From: Azorinus chamasolen
Taxonomy: Eukaryota > Mollusca > Bivalvia > Cardiida > Solecurtidae
Direction of reading: 5' to 3'
Assembly (NCBI GenBank): GCA_963576725.1
Contig: OY755243.1
Coordinates: 82,075,945-82,139,944 of the forward strand
Length of the DNA: 64,000 nucleotides
The translations under genes and the position numbers were made by a program. Below, piece after piece: positions 29,852-40,998 of the stretch. Position 1 is the first letter of the stretch. Each line of letters opens with the position of its first letter. The notes under the pieces were generated by a model. It ran no database searches and was not told where the DNA came from. It saw only the letters and a program-made list of their open reading frames with translations.

Positions 29852-30274
29852 CAGCAAGCAAGACCTCGCTTATTCGAACACTCAAGTATCATTAATATCT
29901 TTAACCTTTGACTCCATGAATATCCATGTAAGAAATAATGACATCATGGATATTAATTAATGTTTATAATGACACATTGACACCGGTCATTTTGGCCATA
30001 GAATAAACTGTAGACTCGTGTCTTTATTATTTCATAATCAAACAGAGCAGACCTGGTCCGTTTGATCTGGGTTTACTCTGTTTGCAAAGGCAAAGGAAGG
30101 CGTAATTAAGGAGTAAAGGGTTAAGACAGATGGCAGCTTAATGAAGGGTGAAAAATATACAGAAAGTTCCACCGGGTGCTTTCTGCATGACTTTCATCCT
30201 GCATTAAGCAACCGTCTTAATGAAAGGTTTTCAACTTCTCTTTATCAAAACAACGTATGAGCAAGGTGCTGCTG
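29852..30274. mobile_element. P6 element interrupted by a B1 element
   Basis: Left end CAGCAAGCAAGACCTCGCTT, ATTCGAACACTC. Right end GTATGAGCAAGGTGCTGCTG. TA flanks. The hairpin GATGGCAGCTTAATGAAGGG / CATCCTGCATTAAGCAACCG is the shared P core. Confidence 0.72.
29901..30124 (+). mobile_element. B1 element, 224 bp, nested in P6
   Basis: TTAACCTTTGACTCCATGAA to GGAGTAAAGGGTTAA with TTAA at both edges. The hairpin has lost its centre (GACCTGGTCCGTTTGATCTG). Confidence 0.88.
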
Positions 30275-30423
30275 TATAATTAATAATTGTAATCGTCGAT
30301 CAGAACTTAAAAGAACACGCAGAAACATTGAAGCATACACGGGGATGATGATCAGAGGGCGCGTTCAACAAGAACGTTTGATGTAACTTACATGAACATC
30401 TTTCTCAGATCTTTTGTAGTGTA

Positions 30424-30997
30424 CAGGGGTGTGTTTTATTTCGTAAATAATGATTTTGATTATACACACACTCTTAATCACGGTTGCTGTGGTATTAAAA
30501 CAATTTGATATGACATGTTGTATTAAACATGGCCACTAAAATGTTCATCTCACAAAAGAAACTACTCATTGGGTGTGCCTGGCAATTCTTCGAGTTCCAG
30601 AGTCGATCAACTAATATTTTTGTCGAATAATTAGACAGCGACAATAACAAAAACTAAAACTAAAAAATATAAAAAAAATATAAAATAATAATAAAAAATA
30701 GATCTAATAAAATTAAATAAAAATATGTTGGGAACATATTTTACTTCGAGAGCAAATAGAAATGTAATTGTTACTTCAACTGTTACCTTCAGTAACCATT
30801 TCTAGAATGGTTTGAAGTTGTTTCTCCTCTGCTGTTAGTGTAAGTTCCGCCATTTGGATTATGATTAGATTTTAATCGAGGTCAGAGCTTGGTCATTCTG
30901 ATTAGAGAACATGTTTGTGATTCGATAAAAAACCGACCGAATCACAATCATGATATGTAATCTTGATTCAGAACTAAGATAATAAAACACACCCCTG
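30424..30997. mobile_element. 574-bp TIR element, TA-flanked
   Basis: CAGGGGTGTGTTTTATT at the left is exactly inverted at the right (AATAAAACACACCCCTG), with TA outside both. The interior has a long A-rich run (30650-30730). No transposase. Not related in sequence to the P elements. Confidence 0.75.
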
Positions 30998-31284
30998 TAT
31001 GCTAGGTTTTGTTATGTTTGATTTCTGTTTATTTTCTGTAGGAAACCTTTAAAATCAAATCATGTAAGGACATCTGGCCACAAATCTTTCATATTCACTC
31101 TGGGATATGTTTGTAAACCAGTTTAAATAAGTTTATTTCTTGATTTCTGAAGAATCTATCGCAGAATGACATTTTGTGACGTGCGACTAACGTACATAGA
31201 AAAGAAGAATGGGAGGAACTATATACTTGTTAGTCGTCCAATTGGCTCTTCCCTCCCATTTCACAATTTCTCGCATTATGTACC

Positions 31285-32753
31285 TTAACCCTTCGCTTGC
31301 TATTCTCGTCAATATACCTACCTGTAAATAGTGAAGACCAAGATGAGACAGCTCCTGCAGGAGCTGTCTCATCAGGGTATGCACTATTTACAAGTTGATT
31401 GTGCAACCAGTGCACTCCACAGCAGTGATTGCACAGCGAAATACTTGTACACAGTGAAGATATATAGAGGATCTTACATGAGTGTTCTTGATTATTGGAT
31501 TTATTAAATTTGTCTTTTTGAAACGATAAAAAACGAGCTTTAGCGAGTTTTTTTTATCGTTTTAAAAAGACGAATTTAATAAATCCAATAATCATGAACA
31601 CGAATGCAAGATTCTATTTATAACATAACAAACACAAATGTTTTTTGCAGCCAATATTTCAGCAGTAAAGTGGATTGTTATAAATTCTCCTTACATATAG
31701 AAACGATGAATGAAAGGTGTTATTAGGTTCGCTAGGTAACGGGGACAAAGTAGGTCCAAAATTTCCATCTGTTTTTTGACTTACTGTCATATCAACTAGG
31801 ATCTAATTAGACCTATCTGGTATTCAATTTAACTGAGATAGTTTATGATACGAAAACCTACAGAAACACGTGAAAATAATTTTTAAGTTACAGTTTCGAC
31901 ATACAAACACGTCACATTATGACGTCACTGTTCACAACATGTATCTGTGTAAAGCGCGCCATTTAAATGAAGACTCACATACAGTTCGCCTACACGTCTG
32001 ACACTCACTGTCAATTGGGATTCAAAATGCGCCTTCGTTTTGGTATATTTAGCCCTTCATCAGTGTTGTATACACATGCACATGTACATTTCCACCGAGA
32101 AAAATATCTCGATTCAAATTCAGTGAAGAAGTTTATTGAGATGGACAAAAGATGCAACTGCTGCATAAAATGCGTTGGAACAGGAGGAAGGTTTTCGCGA
32201 TCAGCTGATTTGGAGTATAACATATTTGAAATATGTATGTGCTGTGCTGGATTCAGATGACTATACCTGTTGAATGACGAGATATTTTTGTGAGTAGAAA
32301 TCTGCATTAACAAAAGGACATGCTGTGAAGAAAATGTAAATTTGTGAAGGCATTTTTATGTAGAATGGATGGTTTGGGTCAGAATAGCTGGTAGGTCTTT
32401 TTTGGCATACAAATTGTAGATATTTACTGACAGATATTTACTTTACAGTTTGTATTATTTTATCGAAATTAAGGCGCAAGTGCCAACAGTCCTTTACCAT
32501 CTATCGTGAAATCAATCGTGACATTTGTAGGTCACCGTCCGCCAGTTTGTTTGTTTGTTTTGACAGCGCGTATGAATACAGTTAGGTCGTTCGAATGTTA
32601 TTCACTATTGAATATATGCCCGTGAATATCAAAATATATATGATAGTGTTACGTCATGCTGAAGCCTTGAGTTATGTTATAAATGTAATTATACAACAGG
32701 GCATGGGTAAAGAAGGAGAAATGTATTTTAAAATTCAGCAAGAGATGGATTAA
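31285..32753 (-). mobile_element. B4 element split by a ~1.2-kb insertion
   Basis: TTAACCCTTCGCTTGCTATT, hairpin GATGAGACAGCTCC / GGAGCTGTCTCATC, and TGATTGTGCAACCAGTGCAC down to GTGAAGATATAT at about 31469. The element resumes at about 32687 as GTAATTATACAACAGGGCAT and closes with TTCAGCAAGAGATGGATTAA. Confidence 0.82.
31470..32686. mobile_element. Unclassified 1.2-kb insertion in B4, with 5' hairpin
   Basis: Its limits are defined by comparison with the uninterrupted B4 copy at 61566 (GAAGATATATGTAATTATAC when reversed). It opens with an imperfect hairpin of about 145 bp (31470-31617) whose tip is ACGAGCTTTAGCGAG flanked by A and T runs. TTTATAACATAAC just after it is inverted at the far right (GTTATGTTATAAA, 32674-32686). 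Contains TGACGTCA-like words. A 97-codon frame at 31967-32260 has no recognised domain. Confidence 0.6.
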
Positions 32754-33010
32754 TTAACTCTTTCAATCCTGAATTATCAGAGTGGAATAACCCACCAGTG
32801 TTTAACGTTAGAGTCCACTCTGTATGAAAGGCGTCTTGTTAGATGTTATGGAATGACAAACATTGCAGACCCAGATCAAATTTCCTATACGAGTCCTCTG
32901 ATTTGGGTCTACACTGTTTGCAAATGACAGTACAGCCGAAATCAAACCTTCCACTAGGAACAGGACATCCTTTTACTAGTCGCAAATTGGAATTGCCGAA
33001 AGTAAATGAA
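32754..33010. repeat. J-type element with R1 sequence
   Basis: It starts at TTAACTCTTTCAATCCTGAA. The hairpin CATTGCAGACCCAGATCAAA / CTGATTTGGGTCTACACTGT lies at 32855-32924. It is followed by R1 copy 3 (GGAACAGGACATCC, TAGTCGCAAATTGGAATTGC), suggesting that R1 is the right part of a larger J element. 33011-33361 shows nothing assignable. Confidence 0.5.
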
Positions 33011-33361
33011 GCCATTATTAAACTCCTTGCAATACTTTATCAACGCTTTGTAGCCATTTCTCAACTTCTGGCAACTCTTTGTCTACACCTTACAGCCCTT
33101 TGTCTACTTTGCTAACTGTACACGACGAGTTCGTGTCTAGCAGACATCGTGGCAATATTTTAAGTGCCAAGAAGTGGTTATATGTAGAACGTGTTACATT
33201 ACACACGCCACTCTTAAAGTGGCCTACTTTCAACTCTGCTTATAGGAATACTTATAATGCCGTGACTGATAAAGATCTTTAGAACGTTTTCCGTCTGTAG
33301 TTTTTATGTGTGGTTTTGTCGCTATTCTATTGGCAAAGAAAACGTACTGGAGAACTGTGTT

Positions 33362-33530
33362 TTAACCGAAACGCATATATTATCCTTTGCAAACATCGTA
33401 GACTCAGAACAGACGGTTCCTGTAGGAGCCGTATGATCATGGTCTTATCTGTTTGCTTATGATCTGATTCAACAGAATGTGCAACAGCCAAACATAGCTT
33501 TGTAACAATGGTCATTATAATAAATTAACG
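33362..33530 (+). mobile_element. B1 element, partial
   Basis: ATATTATCCTTTGCAAACAT, CGTAGACTCAGAACAGACGG, TTCCTGTAGGAGCCGTATGA, TCTGTTTGCTTATGATCTGA and TCATTATAATAAATTAACG. Confidence 0.6.
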
Positions 33531-33614
33531 TAGGTCGTGCATTCTTGTTTTAGTATTTATAAAATATAGGGGTAACAGATAGTATACATTACTTACTTTA
33601 TAAGTGGCCAATTA

Positions 33615-33794
33615 CAGTAGAAACTGTCTTAAGCGACCATTAAAAATAGAGCTAATTATGGGTCTATAAGACAGGTGGTAGCTTAATACAGGTCAAACGC
33701 AATATTTCTGCATTACTTTTGCCCTGTATTAAGCAACCACATGCTTTTTAAGGTATCTATGTCCATATAAGGTCGCATAAGACAGGTTCTCCTG
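33615..33794. mobile_element. P3 element, 180 bp, TA-flanked
   Basis: CAGTAGAAACTGTCTTAAGC to CGCATAAGACAGGTTCTCCTG. The hairpin AGGTGGTAGCTTAATACAGG / CCCTGTATTAAGCAACCACA has lost its GCTCC centre. 33795-34085 has nothing further. Confidence 0.88.
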
Positions 33795-34087
33795 TATTAC
33801 AGATGCGATCTACGTTCAGATTGATAATGTTGTCAGTCAAACAGTGCTATATGTTTAGAGTATACATGCATATGAAGATTGTTCCTGCTCCATAACGATG
33901 TGTCGTGTCAAATCTATAAGCTAGTGAATGAAATGTGCTAACGGTGGTGCTGGTGAAAGCTGAGTACTGGATGGATGAGGATGCTTAGAGTGCCTAGTAA
34001 TTCTTCAGTGCCAGCAGTGTCGTCTGCTAGACACATTTTTCGCCTGCTTTAAATTTTAGAGTGGACGTTTCTTAAAAAAGATAGACA

Positions 34088-34140
34088 GAGTGTCGAACAG
34101 TATGAATTACTCGGTGTTTCATCTGGATCCAAACTATTTG
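34088..34140. repeat. B5 hairpin fragment
   Basis: AGTATGAATTACTCGGTGTT, TCATCTGGATCCAAACTATT. Confidence 0.5.
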
Positions 34141-34492
34141 TATATGATATCAAACACCCATCTTCATGGCAGTGAATGGGGTAATCCGGCGAATGCGCTG
34201 TGCGTAACATGCAACACCATCGTCATCTTCTTAAATCACAACTAAGTCATATAACCGTGATTAGGCTATATTGCTCAAGGATCAATGTAACAAAAATGGG
34301 AAATCCATTATGTTTTCCACAATTAAAGTTTTTGCTATGGAGGTGGCTATTGAATATAAAATTCAATGGCCATTTCCTTTTGAAAATGCTTGATTTTCTT
34401 TTCAAGATATTGACATTTACTTGGCAGTGACGTTATCATGGAATAATGTAAACTCGACGAATACAAAATATCAAATTTTATGATTGGCCTAA

Positions 34493-35632
34493 CTAACCCT
34501 ATACTCCAGAAATATGCCTTTCCACACGGTTGCAAACAGAGTAGACCCAGATCAGGCGGCTCCTGTAGGATCCATCTGACCAAGATCTACTCTGTTTGCT
34601 TATAATATAATATAGATTAAGATTCTTCAGTTTCTGCCATGGCCAAATATTCGTGTGTCAATGTGCTTTTATAAAAAAAGAAAGAAAATGTGTCCATGGG
34701 ATATGGATGCCCCCGCCAGGTTTTTTTTTTTCAAAATTGCATTAAAATTGATTGACTTAAGGTGTGCATGTTCGCCTGGTGCAGATTTATTTCTATCAAT
34801 TAATATTATTAATATTTTTTCCGATCTCTTAAATAAAAAGGATGGAAATAATGTGGTAATGAAACTTTGTTTTAATCTTCTGTTCATGGCCTATAAATAA
34901 AACAGTACACACTATATAATACTATATAATACTTTGTGGTAAGTCTTACAAGGAAGACAGGTTTTTCTATATCTAAAACAGGAAGTGAACATGTGGCAGA
35001 TTCGAAACTGTCTTACGCGTTCTGTTCTCCATACTAATGTTCTGTGCCAAATATCAGGGAGCCGGCCAATGTTGTTCCTGAGAAAAATCTGATAGAAATA
35101 ATTTGGTGACGATGACGCAAGACGGTTCGTAATCCCTATATGTCGCCTCTGCGAAACGCAGGCGACACAATAATTCACTATAAGCTAATATTTTGATAAT
35201 TTTGTAATTTACTACAATTACAAATTACTAATTGTATGGTCATAAACAACAAGAAGATTGTTAAAAAATCACCAAAAATCAACCTGAAAAGGGGAGACAT
35301 GGAACAATTCACTAAGGTTATGCTTCAGACCAAATATCAAATATTCCAGCACAGCATACACAAACCAACAAATCGTTGACGAAATATGTTTCATTAAACA
35401 ATCACCAAACTTCAATCAAGGTGCCGGCACAACTCACTGTGATTATGCTCCAGAACAAATATTTAACCATTCCAGCATACACAGGCCAATAAATCTTTGA
35501 TGAAACATTTACAGGACGGTCGTACGTACGGGCGTACTAGACCTAGGGACGTACGTACAGACAAGGGTAAATTCTTATTGATACTCATGATGTCATTATT
35601 ATTATATGAATATCCATGGAGTAAATGGTTAA
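34493..35632 (+). mobile_element. B1 element split by a ~0.9-kb insertion
   Basis: CTAACCCTATACTCCAGAAA, hairpin GTAGACCCAGATCAGGCGGC, TTCTGCCATGGCCAAATATT, GTGCTTTTATAA. The right part resumes as TGATACTCATGATGTCATTA and closes GGAGTAAATGGTTAA. Confidence 0.75.
34670..35575. mobile_element. R2 repeat inserted in B1
   Basis: It begins AATGTGTCCATGGGATATGG, ATGCCCCCGCC and ends with a GTACGTACGGGCGTAC-type (GACGG/CGTAC) tract. AAAAGGGGAGACATGGAACA, ATTGTTGACGAAATATG and the GACGG tail match the shorter copy at 52745-52985. A small hairpin TGTCGCCTCTGCGAAACGCA, GGCGACA is at 35140-35167. Possibly two adjacent R2 copies. Confidence 0.6.
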
Positions 35633-36020
35633 ATCATGTCGAGTACTGCGATTAATAGGCACATCACTAGCAATTACTGTACACGATGTCGAGTCATAAC
35701 CTTGATGAGTGCAGGGACTATGTTTAAACAGTTATCGATTAAGTGGCGTATGTTTGCTAAAAAAAAGAAAAAAAGTAATGTAATTGCTTAACAAGATATC
35801 ATGTCACACAACCTTGACGGTAGCTGGAAATAGGTTTACGATATCGCGACTTTTAATTGGTAGAATGGCGCCTATGATCGATTTGGTACATGTACATGGT
35901 AAATAATGATAATTATGGTATCAGTCAGACGATTTTGGAAACATCACAGGTTTAAAAACTGCCATCGTCCTGATCTCCCTTTAGATTTTACTGAATTGAA
36001 TGTCCAGTCACAATGATCTT
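35633..36020. other. Unassigned stretch
   Basis: No repeat or exon supportable; a short A-rich run at 35759-35775. Confidence 0.3.
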
Positions 36021-36021
36021 T

Positions 36022-36215
36022 TACTGGGCTGTAAAAATAATGTCTGCTCAAATTTGGAGATAGTACAAGTTTAACCCCGTCCGATTCGAACAAGCTTTTG
36101 AGAAACTACTGATCGAGTGTCAAACAGCTTGGATCCTGATGAGACGACTAATTACATGGCGTCTAATCGGTATCAAACCTCATTTCAAATGCGAGTCAGA
36201 TCAGGTGGTTGTTGG
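36022..36215. mobile_element. B5 element
   Basis: TACTGGGCTGTAAAAATAAT, GTCTGCTCAAATTTGGAG, CCGATTCGAACAAGCTTTTG, CAGCTTGGATCCTGATGAGA and the hairpin to TTTCAAATGCGAGTCAGATC. The right terminus is not clear. Confidence 0.65.
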
Positions 36216-36390
36216 GATATGGCTATGAACCCCAATTATATTTAGTTGGATATATACCAGTGAAATGTTCAGTTCTACCCTAATTATCATTCTTATTCGG
36301 ACACCGAAAAACTCCACTCTCCACGGGTTTGTAGAGATGTAAAGTCATTTTGGCACCATTTTGATATCTTTGAGTTAGACTGACATAGTA

Positions 36391-36459
36391 GCAAATATCA
36401 CAGATCCTGATCTAACTGCTCATTTAGGAGTAGTTTGGTCTGAGTCTGCACTATTTGCC
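36391..36459. repeat. J-type palindrome
   Basis: GCAAATATCACAGATCCTGA, TCTAACTGCTC / GAGTAGTTTGGTCTGAGTCT, GCACTATTTGC. 36460-36755 shows nothing else. Confidence 0.55.
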
Positions 36460-36755
36460 TAAAGTTGTGCGCCTGAATATTTAGTGTGACCTGAGTGAAT
36501 GGACGTTTCAAGAGGTACCGAACAATATGCCATCATGCATTGTATTAAAATTCATTGAAAAAACATATTTATTTTATTGAAATTTGTATATATGCATACC
36601 ACAAACCTGCTGTCAAAATCATTGTTAATGTAAATGTCATGAATGACCACCATTGGTTTAGATTACCATCTGCTTCTCATTGTGATAATTACATAAGAAA
36701 AACGTGTTATACTGTGATGCAAGCAAACAGTGGCCATACGCGCACTGTCATTTCA

Positions 36756-36982
36756 CAATAACGTCTCGCCAATGCGACCACAGAAAGTATCGTCAATGCG
36801 ACCATATAGTTAGTTAACACAAGAGTCATTGAAAGCAGGTGGCTGCTTAATGCAGGGAAAATGTAATGCAAAAACTCCTACAGGAACTTTCAGTATAACC
36901 TTTGTCCTGCATTAAGCTTCCACATGTTTAGGAATCCAACAGAATACTTCTTTTGAGTGGTCCTATCAACGACACTTTATTG
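36756..36982. mobile_element. P7 element
   Basis: The left end CAATAACGTCTCGCCAATGC, GACCAC is mirrored by GTGGTCCTATCAACGACACTTTATTG-TA at the right. The interior is the shared P hairpin (GGTGGCTGCTTAATGCAGGG, ACTCCTACAGGAACTTTC, GTCCTGCATTAAGCTTCCAC). Distinct ends, same core. Confidence 0.78.
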
Positions 36983-37547
36983 TACTTTTATACGTATAAA
37001 TGTATCAGTGTAAATACTTTGAATATTAGAGATGGTGAAATTCAACAAAATACATTGACATACTATTACAGGTCTGGACAAACATATATCTCTAAAACCT
37101 TTCCTTGAGATATATAATCCTTTATTTTAAAAACAAATGCCATTGAGCGTTTTGTTCCGTATACTTTTATGTGGAAGCTTGGATCACATGGATCTGTCCC
37201 ACCCTAAGTACATTGTAAATACAGTGATACATTTCTTCCATAAAGGATTCCACCAAAACAAAAATATTACATGTACCAAATTGTTGTGCTCTTAATTGTC
37301 TGTCAGCATAAAAAGCCAAAGGACTTTCAAGACATATTTGATACTGCAATTCATTGGGTGATTTAATAAAACATTTTAACATAGTTACATTAAATAAGAA
37401 TTATCAAAAAATACTTAACCTACGTCATCAACTTTCAAACAAAATAACACGGTTATGAATGTTTTGCAAACTATTCGTACATCAATGTTAGCAAGAACTT
37501 CAATAGATGACGTCATCATGGTGCTTTTGCTTGTCCTTGGTTCTCTA
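36983..37547. other. Unassigned stretch
   Basis: AT-rich, without a recognised repeat. A 71-codon minus-strand frame at 37167-37382 has no recognisable domain. Confidence 0.3.
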
Positions 37548-37750
37548 CAGTAAAACCTGTCTTAAGCGGTCATCCAAAAAGAGGTCTAATCATGGGTCTG
37601 TAAGGCAGGTGGTAGCTTAATGCAGGTCAAAAGTAATAAGAAAGCTTCTATAGAAGCTTTCTGTATAACTTTTGCCATGTATTAAACAACCACTTGCTTT
37701 TTTAAACGCATATGTTTAATAACAAAGGCCGCTTAAGACATGTTCTACAG
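37548..37750. mobile_element. P3 element, 203 bp
   Basis: CAGTAAAACCTGTCTTAAGC to GGCCGCTTAAGACATGTTCTACAG. The hairpin is intact around GAAAGCTTCTATAGAAGCTTTC. Confidence 0.85.
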
Positions 37751-38631
37751 GTTGTTATACAACTTGAGCTGATATGGAAGAAATAATTGATCATATTTAC
37801 TGTTGAATTGCATTGACTAAGGAAATGAAATTTCTGTCAACGAACTTAATTGTATAGTTTGCCTCAAGAAATAAATGTAGAACGAAAAAACGATCAGTAC
37901 AAACCTTTTCAAACGCAAACGAATGTTTGAACATCAGTAACGAGATTATTTAAAGTGGCATTCTTACTATTGCAATTATTAACGGCAAAGTGCCTATAAA
38001 TAACGCGGTTTAGAAGTTTGTATAAGTAGAATGAAACTGTAACTCGTTTAACAGAAGGTATTAAGGGGTTGCATCCACAATTCAACGTCAAATTCTAAAT
38101 GTTTGATGTTAAATGATCGATTCACCCAGGATTTGGACAAACCTCGTATGTTTTATAATAGAAAAAAACACACTCTCTTTTTTCCCGGTTTTATTATTAC
38201 ACATAATCATACGTCCATTCGGAAGTATTAACAAGATCGAATGTTTTAGTTTGCAATCTATACAACTACTCGATATTGTTCCGATTTGTTCCAAGAGGTA
38301 TTCCAATTCGTTCAGTATGTGTTTGCACTAGGACAATACTATTTTGTTGTAGAACAATAGATTACGAGTAGCGATGCAAACTTTAATTCATTTGTTTTGT
38401 TTTACAATACAATCTCCATAAAATAGGTCAAAACAGTACAAATTGTTCAATGGTTGTCATAGTTTAAAAATCACGTTATTTAAAGTGAGATTACATTATC
38501 TTATATAACAAAAATAACATAGTGCGATGAATTATTATTCTTTCGAGTAATATAAACTATGCATAATATGCATAATATGGCTTTACAGACAAAATGGCAT
38601 TACAGACAAAATGGCATTACAGAAATACTGT
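37751..38631. other. Unassigned stretch with a small 19-bp tandem repeat
   Basis: Mostly unrecognised. 38577-38625 carries GGCATTACAGACAAAAT repeated about 2.5 times. A lone P-like end (CAGTAAAGTCCGTCTAAATC) follows at 38634. Confidence 0.4.
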
Positions 38632-38695
38632 ACAGTAAAGTCCGTCTAAATCTGTCATATATTTTGCAATGTTCCTTTTCTCGCGTCATGTTCAT

Positions 38696-38957
38696 CTAAT
38701 CCTTTACTCCATTAATACGCATATTAACACCTTTTCAAAAAGAGCACACCCAGATCTGATGGCTCCTACAGGAGCTGTCTGGTCAGGGTCTGCTCTGTTT
38801 GATTATGAAACTATAAATATCTGATTTTACAGTTTCTGCCATGGCAAAGAAACGTATGTGTTCAGTTGCCATTATAAACACAACAATGAGCATATCAATA
38901 TCCATGATCCTACATGTATTATTTCTTACATGGATATTCATGGAGCAAAAGGGTTAA
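38696..38957 (+). mobile_element. B1 element, 262 bp
   Basis: CTAATCCTTTACTCCATTAA to TTCATGGAGCAAAAGGGTTAA. Hairpin AGCACACCCAGATCTGATGG, GCTCCTACAGGAGC, TGTCTGGTCAGGGTCTGCTC. The right flank CAGTTTCTGCCATGGCAAAG is intact. One of the most complete B1 copies. Confidence 0.88.
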
Positions 38958-38989
38958 CTTAATAATTACTCGGTATATCCCACTAGATA

Positions 38990-39115
38990 AAACGTGTCTT
39001 GTCATATACTGTACATGCAAATGAAACATTTTTTCAAGAACAGGACACACTCGTTACCACTATTTCATTTGTCACAAATTGTAATCGCCGAATGTAATTC
39101 TATTCCTTGGTCCAA
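38990..39115. repeat. Dispersed repeat R1, copy 4
   Basis: CTTGTCATATACTGTACATG, AGAACAGGACACACTCGTTA, TTGTCACAAATTGTAATCGC. Confidence 0.55.
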
Positions 39116-39135
39116 ATATGTTATCGTCCAAGGCA

Positions 39136-39340
39136 CAGTACAACTGGCCTAAAGTGACCATCAATTTATTAGACACGAGAGACTTAAAAAGTAGGTGGTT
39201 GCTACATACAGGACGAAAGTAAAGCAGAAATGTCAAATTTCAGCTGTCTGCATTATTTTCTACCCGCATTAAGCTACCGCCTGTCTTAAAGTCCCAGAAA
39301 TAGACGAAGTTTTAATGGTCGCTTGAGACAGGTTAAACAG
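39136..39340. mobile_element. P3 element
   Basis: CAGTACAACTGGCCTAAAGT to GGTCGCTTGAGACAGGTTAAACAG. The hairpin GGTGGTTGCTACATACAGGA / TACCCGCATTAAGCTACCGC is diverged. Confidence 0.72.
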
Positions 39341-39452
39341 TACGTTTTCATCTGTCTGACAACTTGATACGATTGCTACTGCCAATCAGTAGTTACAAAG
39401 TCAATCACATTACGTGTCTACGTCACACTCAGGTACCTATTATCTACTCAAA

Positions 39453-39664
39453 GTAACCCTAAGCCTGCTAAAATATAGAACCGCTCAAACTCAGATCTAC
39501 TAAAATAGTAAATTACTTTCAAGTCGTGAAAACCTTTGAGAAAATATTGACCCATTGTCAAACAGTTTGGATCCTGATGAGGCGCTGAGCTACTCGGTGT
39601 GTCATTTGGATCCAAACTGATTGGAAATGCCCAGCCAGGGTGCGCTTAGCAGGCAAAGGGTTAA
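39453..39664. mobile_element. B5 variant with CCTGCT ends, 212 bp
   Basis: GTAACCCTAAGCCTGCTAAA to GCTTAGCAGGCAAAGGGTTAA. Hairpin CAGTTTGGATCCTGATGAGG, CGCTGAGCTACTCGGTGTG, ATTTGGATCCAAACTG. It shows that the B5 core sits in elements with different TTAA-type ends. Confidence 0.75.
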
Positions 39665-39822
39665 TGAGAATTTGAGATCCAGATATCGACATTAGAACTT
39701 TTCCCAATAATATCAACATCAAGTCTGTGGTTTTGTGTGTGATGGGTCGATATATTTCTGTCACATGATAGATGTATGCATATGTAATTGTTATCAGAAA
39801 GCAGATGCCACTCACTTTATAA

Positions 39823-39940
39823 AGTAGAACTCCTCTGAAACAACTACACAATGACTGAACTAAGCATGTGGTTGGTTAATACAGAACGAAAGCAATGCAG
39901 AAAGCTCCTGTAGGACTTTCGTCCTGCACTAGCTACATAA
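39823..39940. mobile_element. P-type element, incomplete
   Basis: AGTAGAACTCCTCTGAAACA, GTGGTTGGTTAATACAGAAC, GAAAGCTCCTGTAGGACTTT, CGTCCTGCACTAGCTAC. The right end is absent. Confidence 0.5.
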
Positions 39941-40187
39941 TGCCTCTACCAGCCAGAATAGTACCCGTTTTTGAATGAGTAAGTGTATTTGAGTTACAAC
40001 ACTTAGATACTAAATATGTTATATAGCGCCGAATAGCGACAAGTGGATGGAACAGGTGGATGAGAATGTCTGTGAAACATGAAGACTCACAAGGTATCAA
40101 GCTGCGAAATGAATCACCTGTTCTCTCTTTAGTTCTTGCTACAAGAAATGAATACTGTCAAACTACTAAGTCCATGTCCAGTCACAG

Positions 40188-40399
40188 TTAACCACTACTC
40201 GCTAACCTCTTGCATTTACAAACAGGTTGGATCCAGATGTGTCGCCAAGTAACTCGGTGTCTCATTCGCATCATACCTGTTTGACGATCGATCAATAGAT
40301 TTTCAAATGCTTGATCGAATCGGAAGTAGTCAAAATGGCAACAGATCCAAATTTGAATTGAGCAGACATTTTCTTTCATACAACATATTAAAGAGTTAA
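40188..40399 (-). mobile_element. B5 element, 212 bp, TTAA-flanked
   Basis: TTAACCACTACTCGCTAACC to ATATTAAAGAGTTAA. Hairpin AGGTTGGATCCAGATGTGTC, GCCAAGTAACTCGGTG, CTCATTCGCATCATACCTG. The flank TTGATCGAATCGGAAGTAGT, CAAATTTGAATTGAGCAGAC is intact. Confidence 0.78.
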
Positions 40400-40915
40400 T
40401 CCCTACAATGGCGACACGGATTGGAGAAGCGTTGAGCAAAGTATACTGAGTAATGGCCGTGGATAACTGAGTGATGGGAATGCAATACCTTTATTTGAAA
40501 TACATACAGACTTCGTGATATTTTCGCTCAAGAAGATTCTATTATATCCATGCTTGTTCTCTAATGCACATCTGGTTACCCAATAAATTCTCTGTGTAAG
40601 CATTTTAGTATAGTTTCTGAAATAAAACGCAAATGACCTTCAACATGAAACCCTATTTTTCTTGTACTATCAATCATTGGATGTGTCAGTAATCCATATT
40701 TCGACCCAGTTAGTCGGCTAATATATAATAGAGCCGTCGAGTTTTACAAGAGCAGCACGCAGTATTGAAGACGTATTCAAAACTGATATACGCCATACCG
40801 ATATTAGCAAGAGCTGCTATCTCCTTTGGAGCCAAATAAATTAGAAAAACAGTATCTGCAGCTTTAACTTTCAGAGTGAAATTTCTTCAGTCAGTGTCTT
40901 CTCTAAAACGTACGT
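40400..40915. other. Unassigned stretch
   Basis: No repeat or exon supportable. Confidence 0.3.
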
Positions 40916-40918
40916 GGT

Positions 40919-40998
40919 GTGTCAAACAGTTTGGGTTCTGATGGCAAGCCAAATAACTCGGCGTCTCATCTGGATCTACACTGTTTGCAACGGTTATG
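40919..40998. repeat. B5 hairpin
   Basis: CAAACAGTTTGGGTTCTGAT, AACTCGGCGTCTCATCTGGA, CACTGTTTGC. Confidence 0.6.

Noticed and set aside
31967..32260. 97-codon frame inside the insertion in B4, with a mirrored 100-codon frame
   Set aside because: Open on both strands with no recognisable motif beyond scattered cysteines. It could be part of an unknown element but a function cannot be supported.
32011..32313. Minus-strand 100-codon frame
   Set aside because: It is the shadow of the frame above in an insertion of unknown type; no independent evidence.
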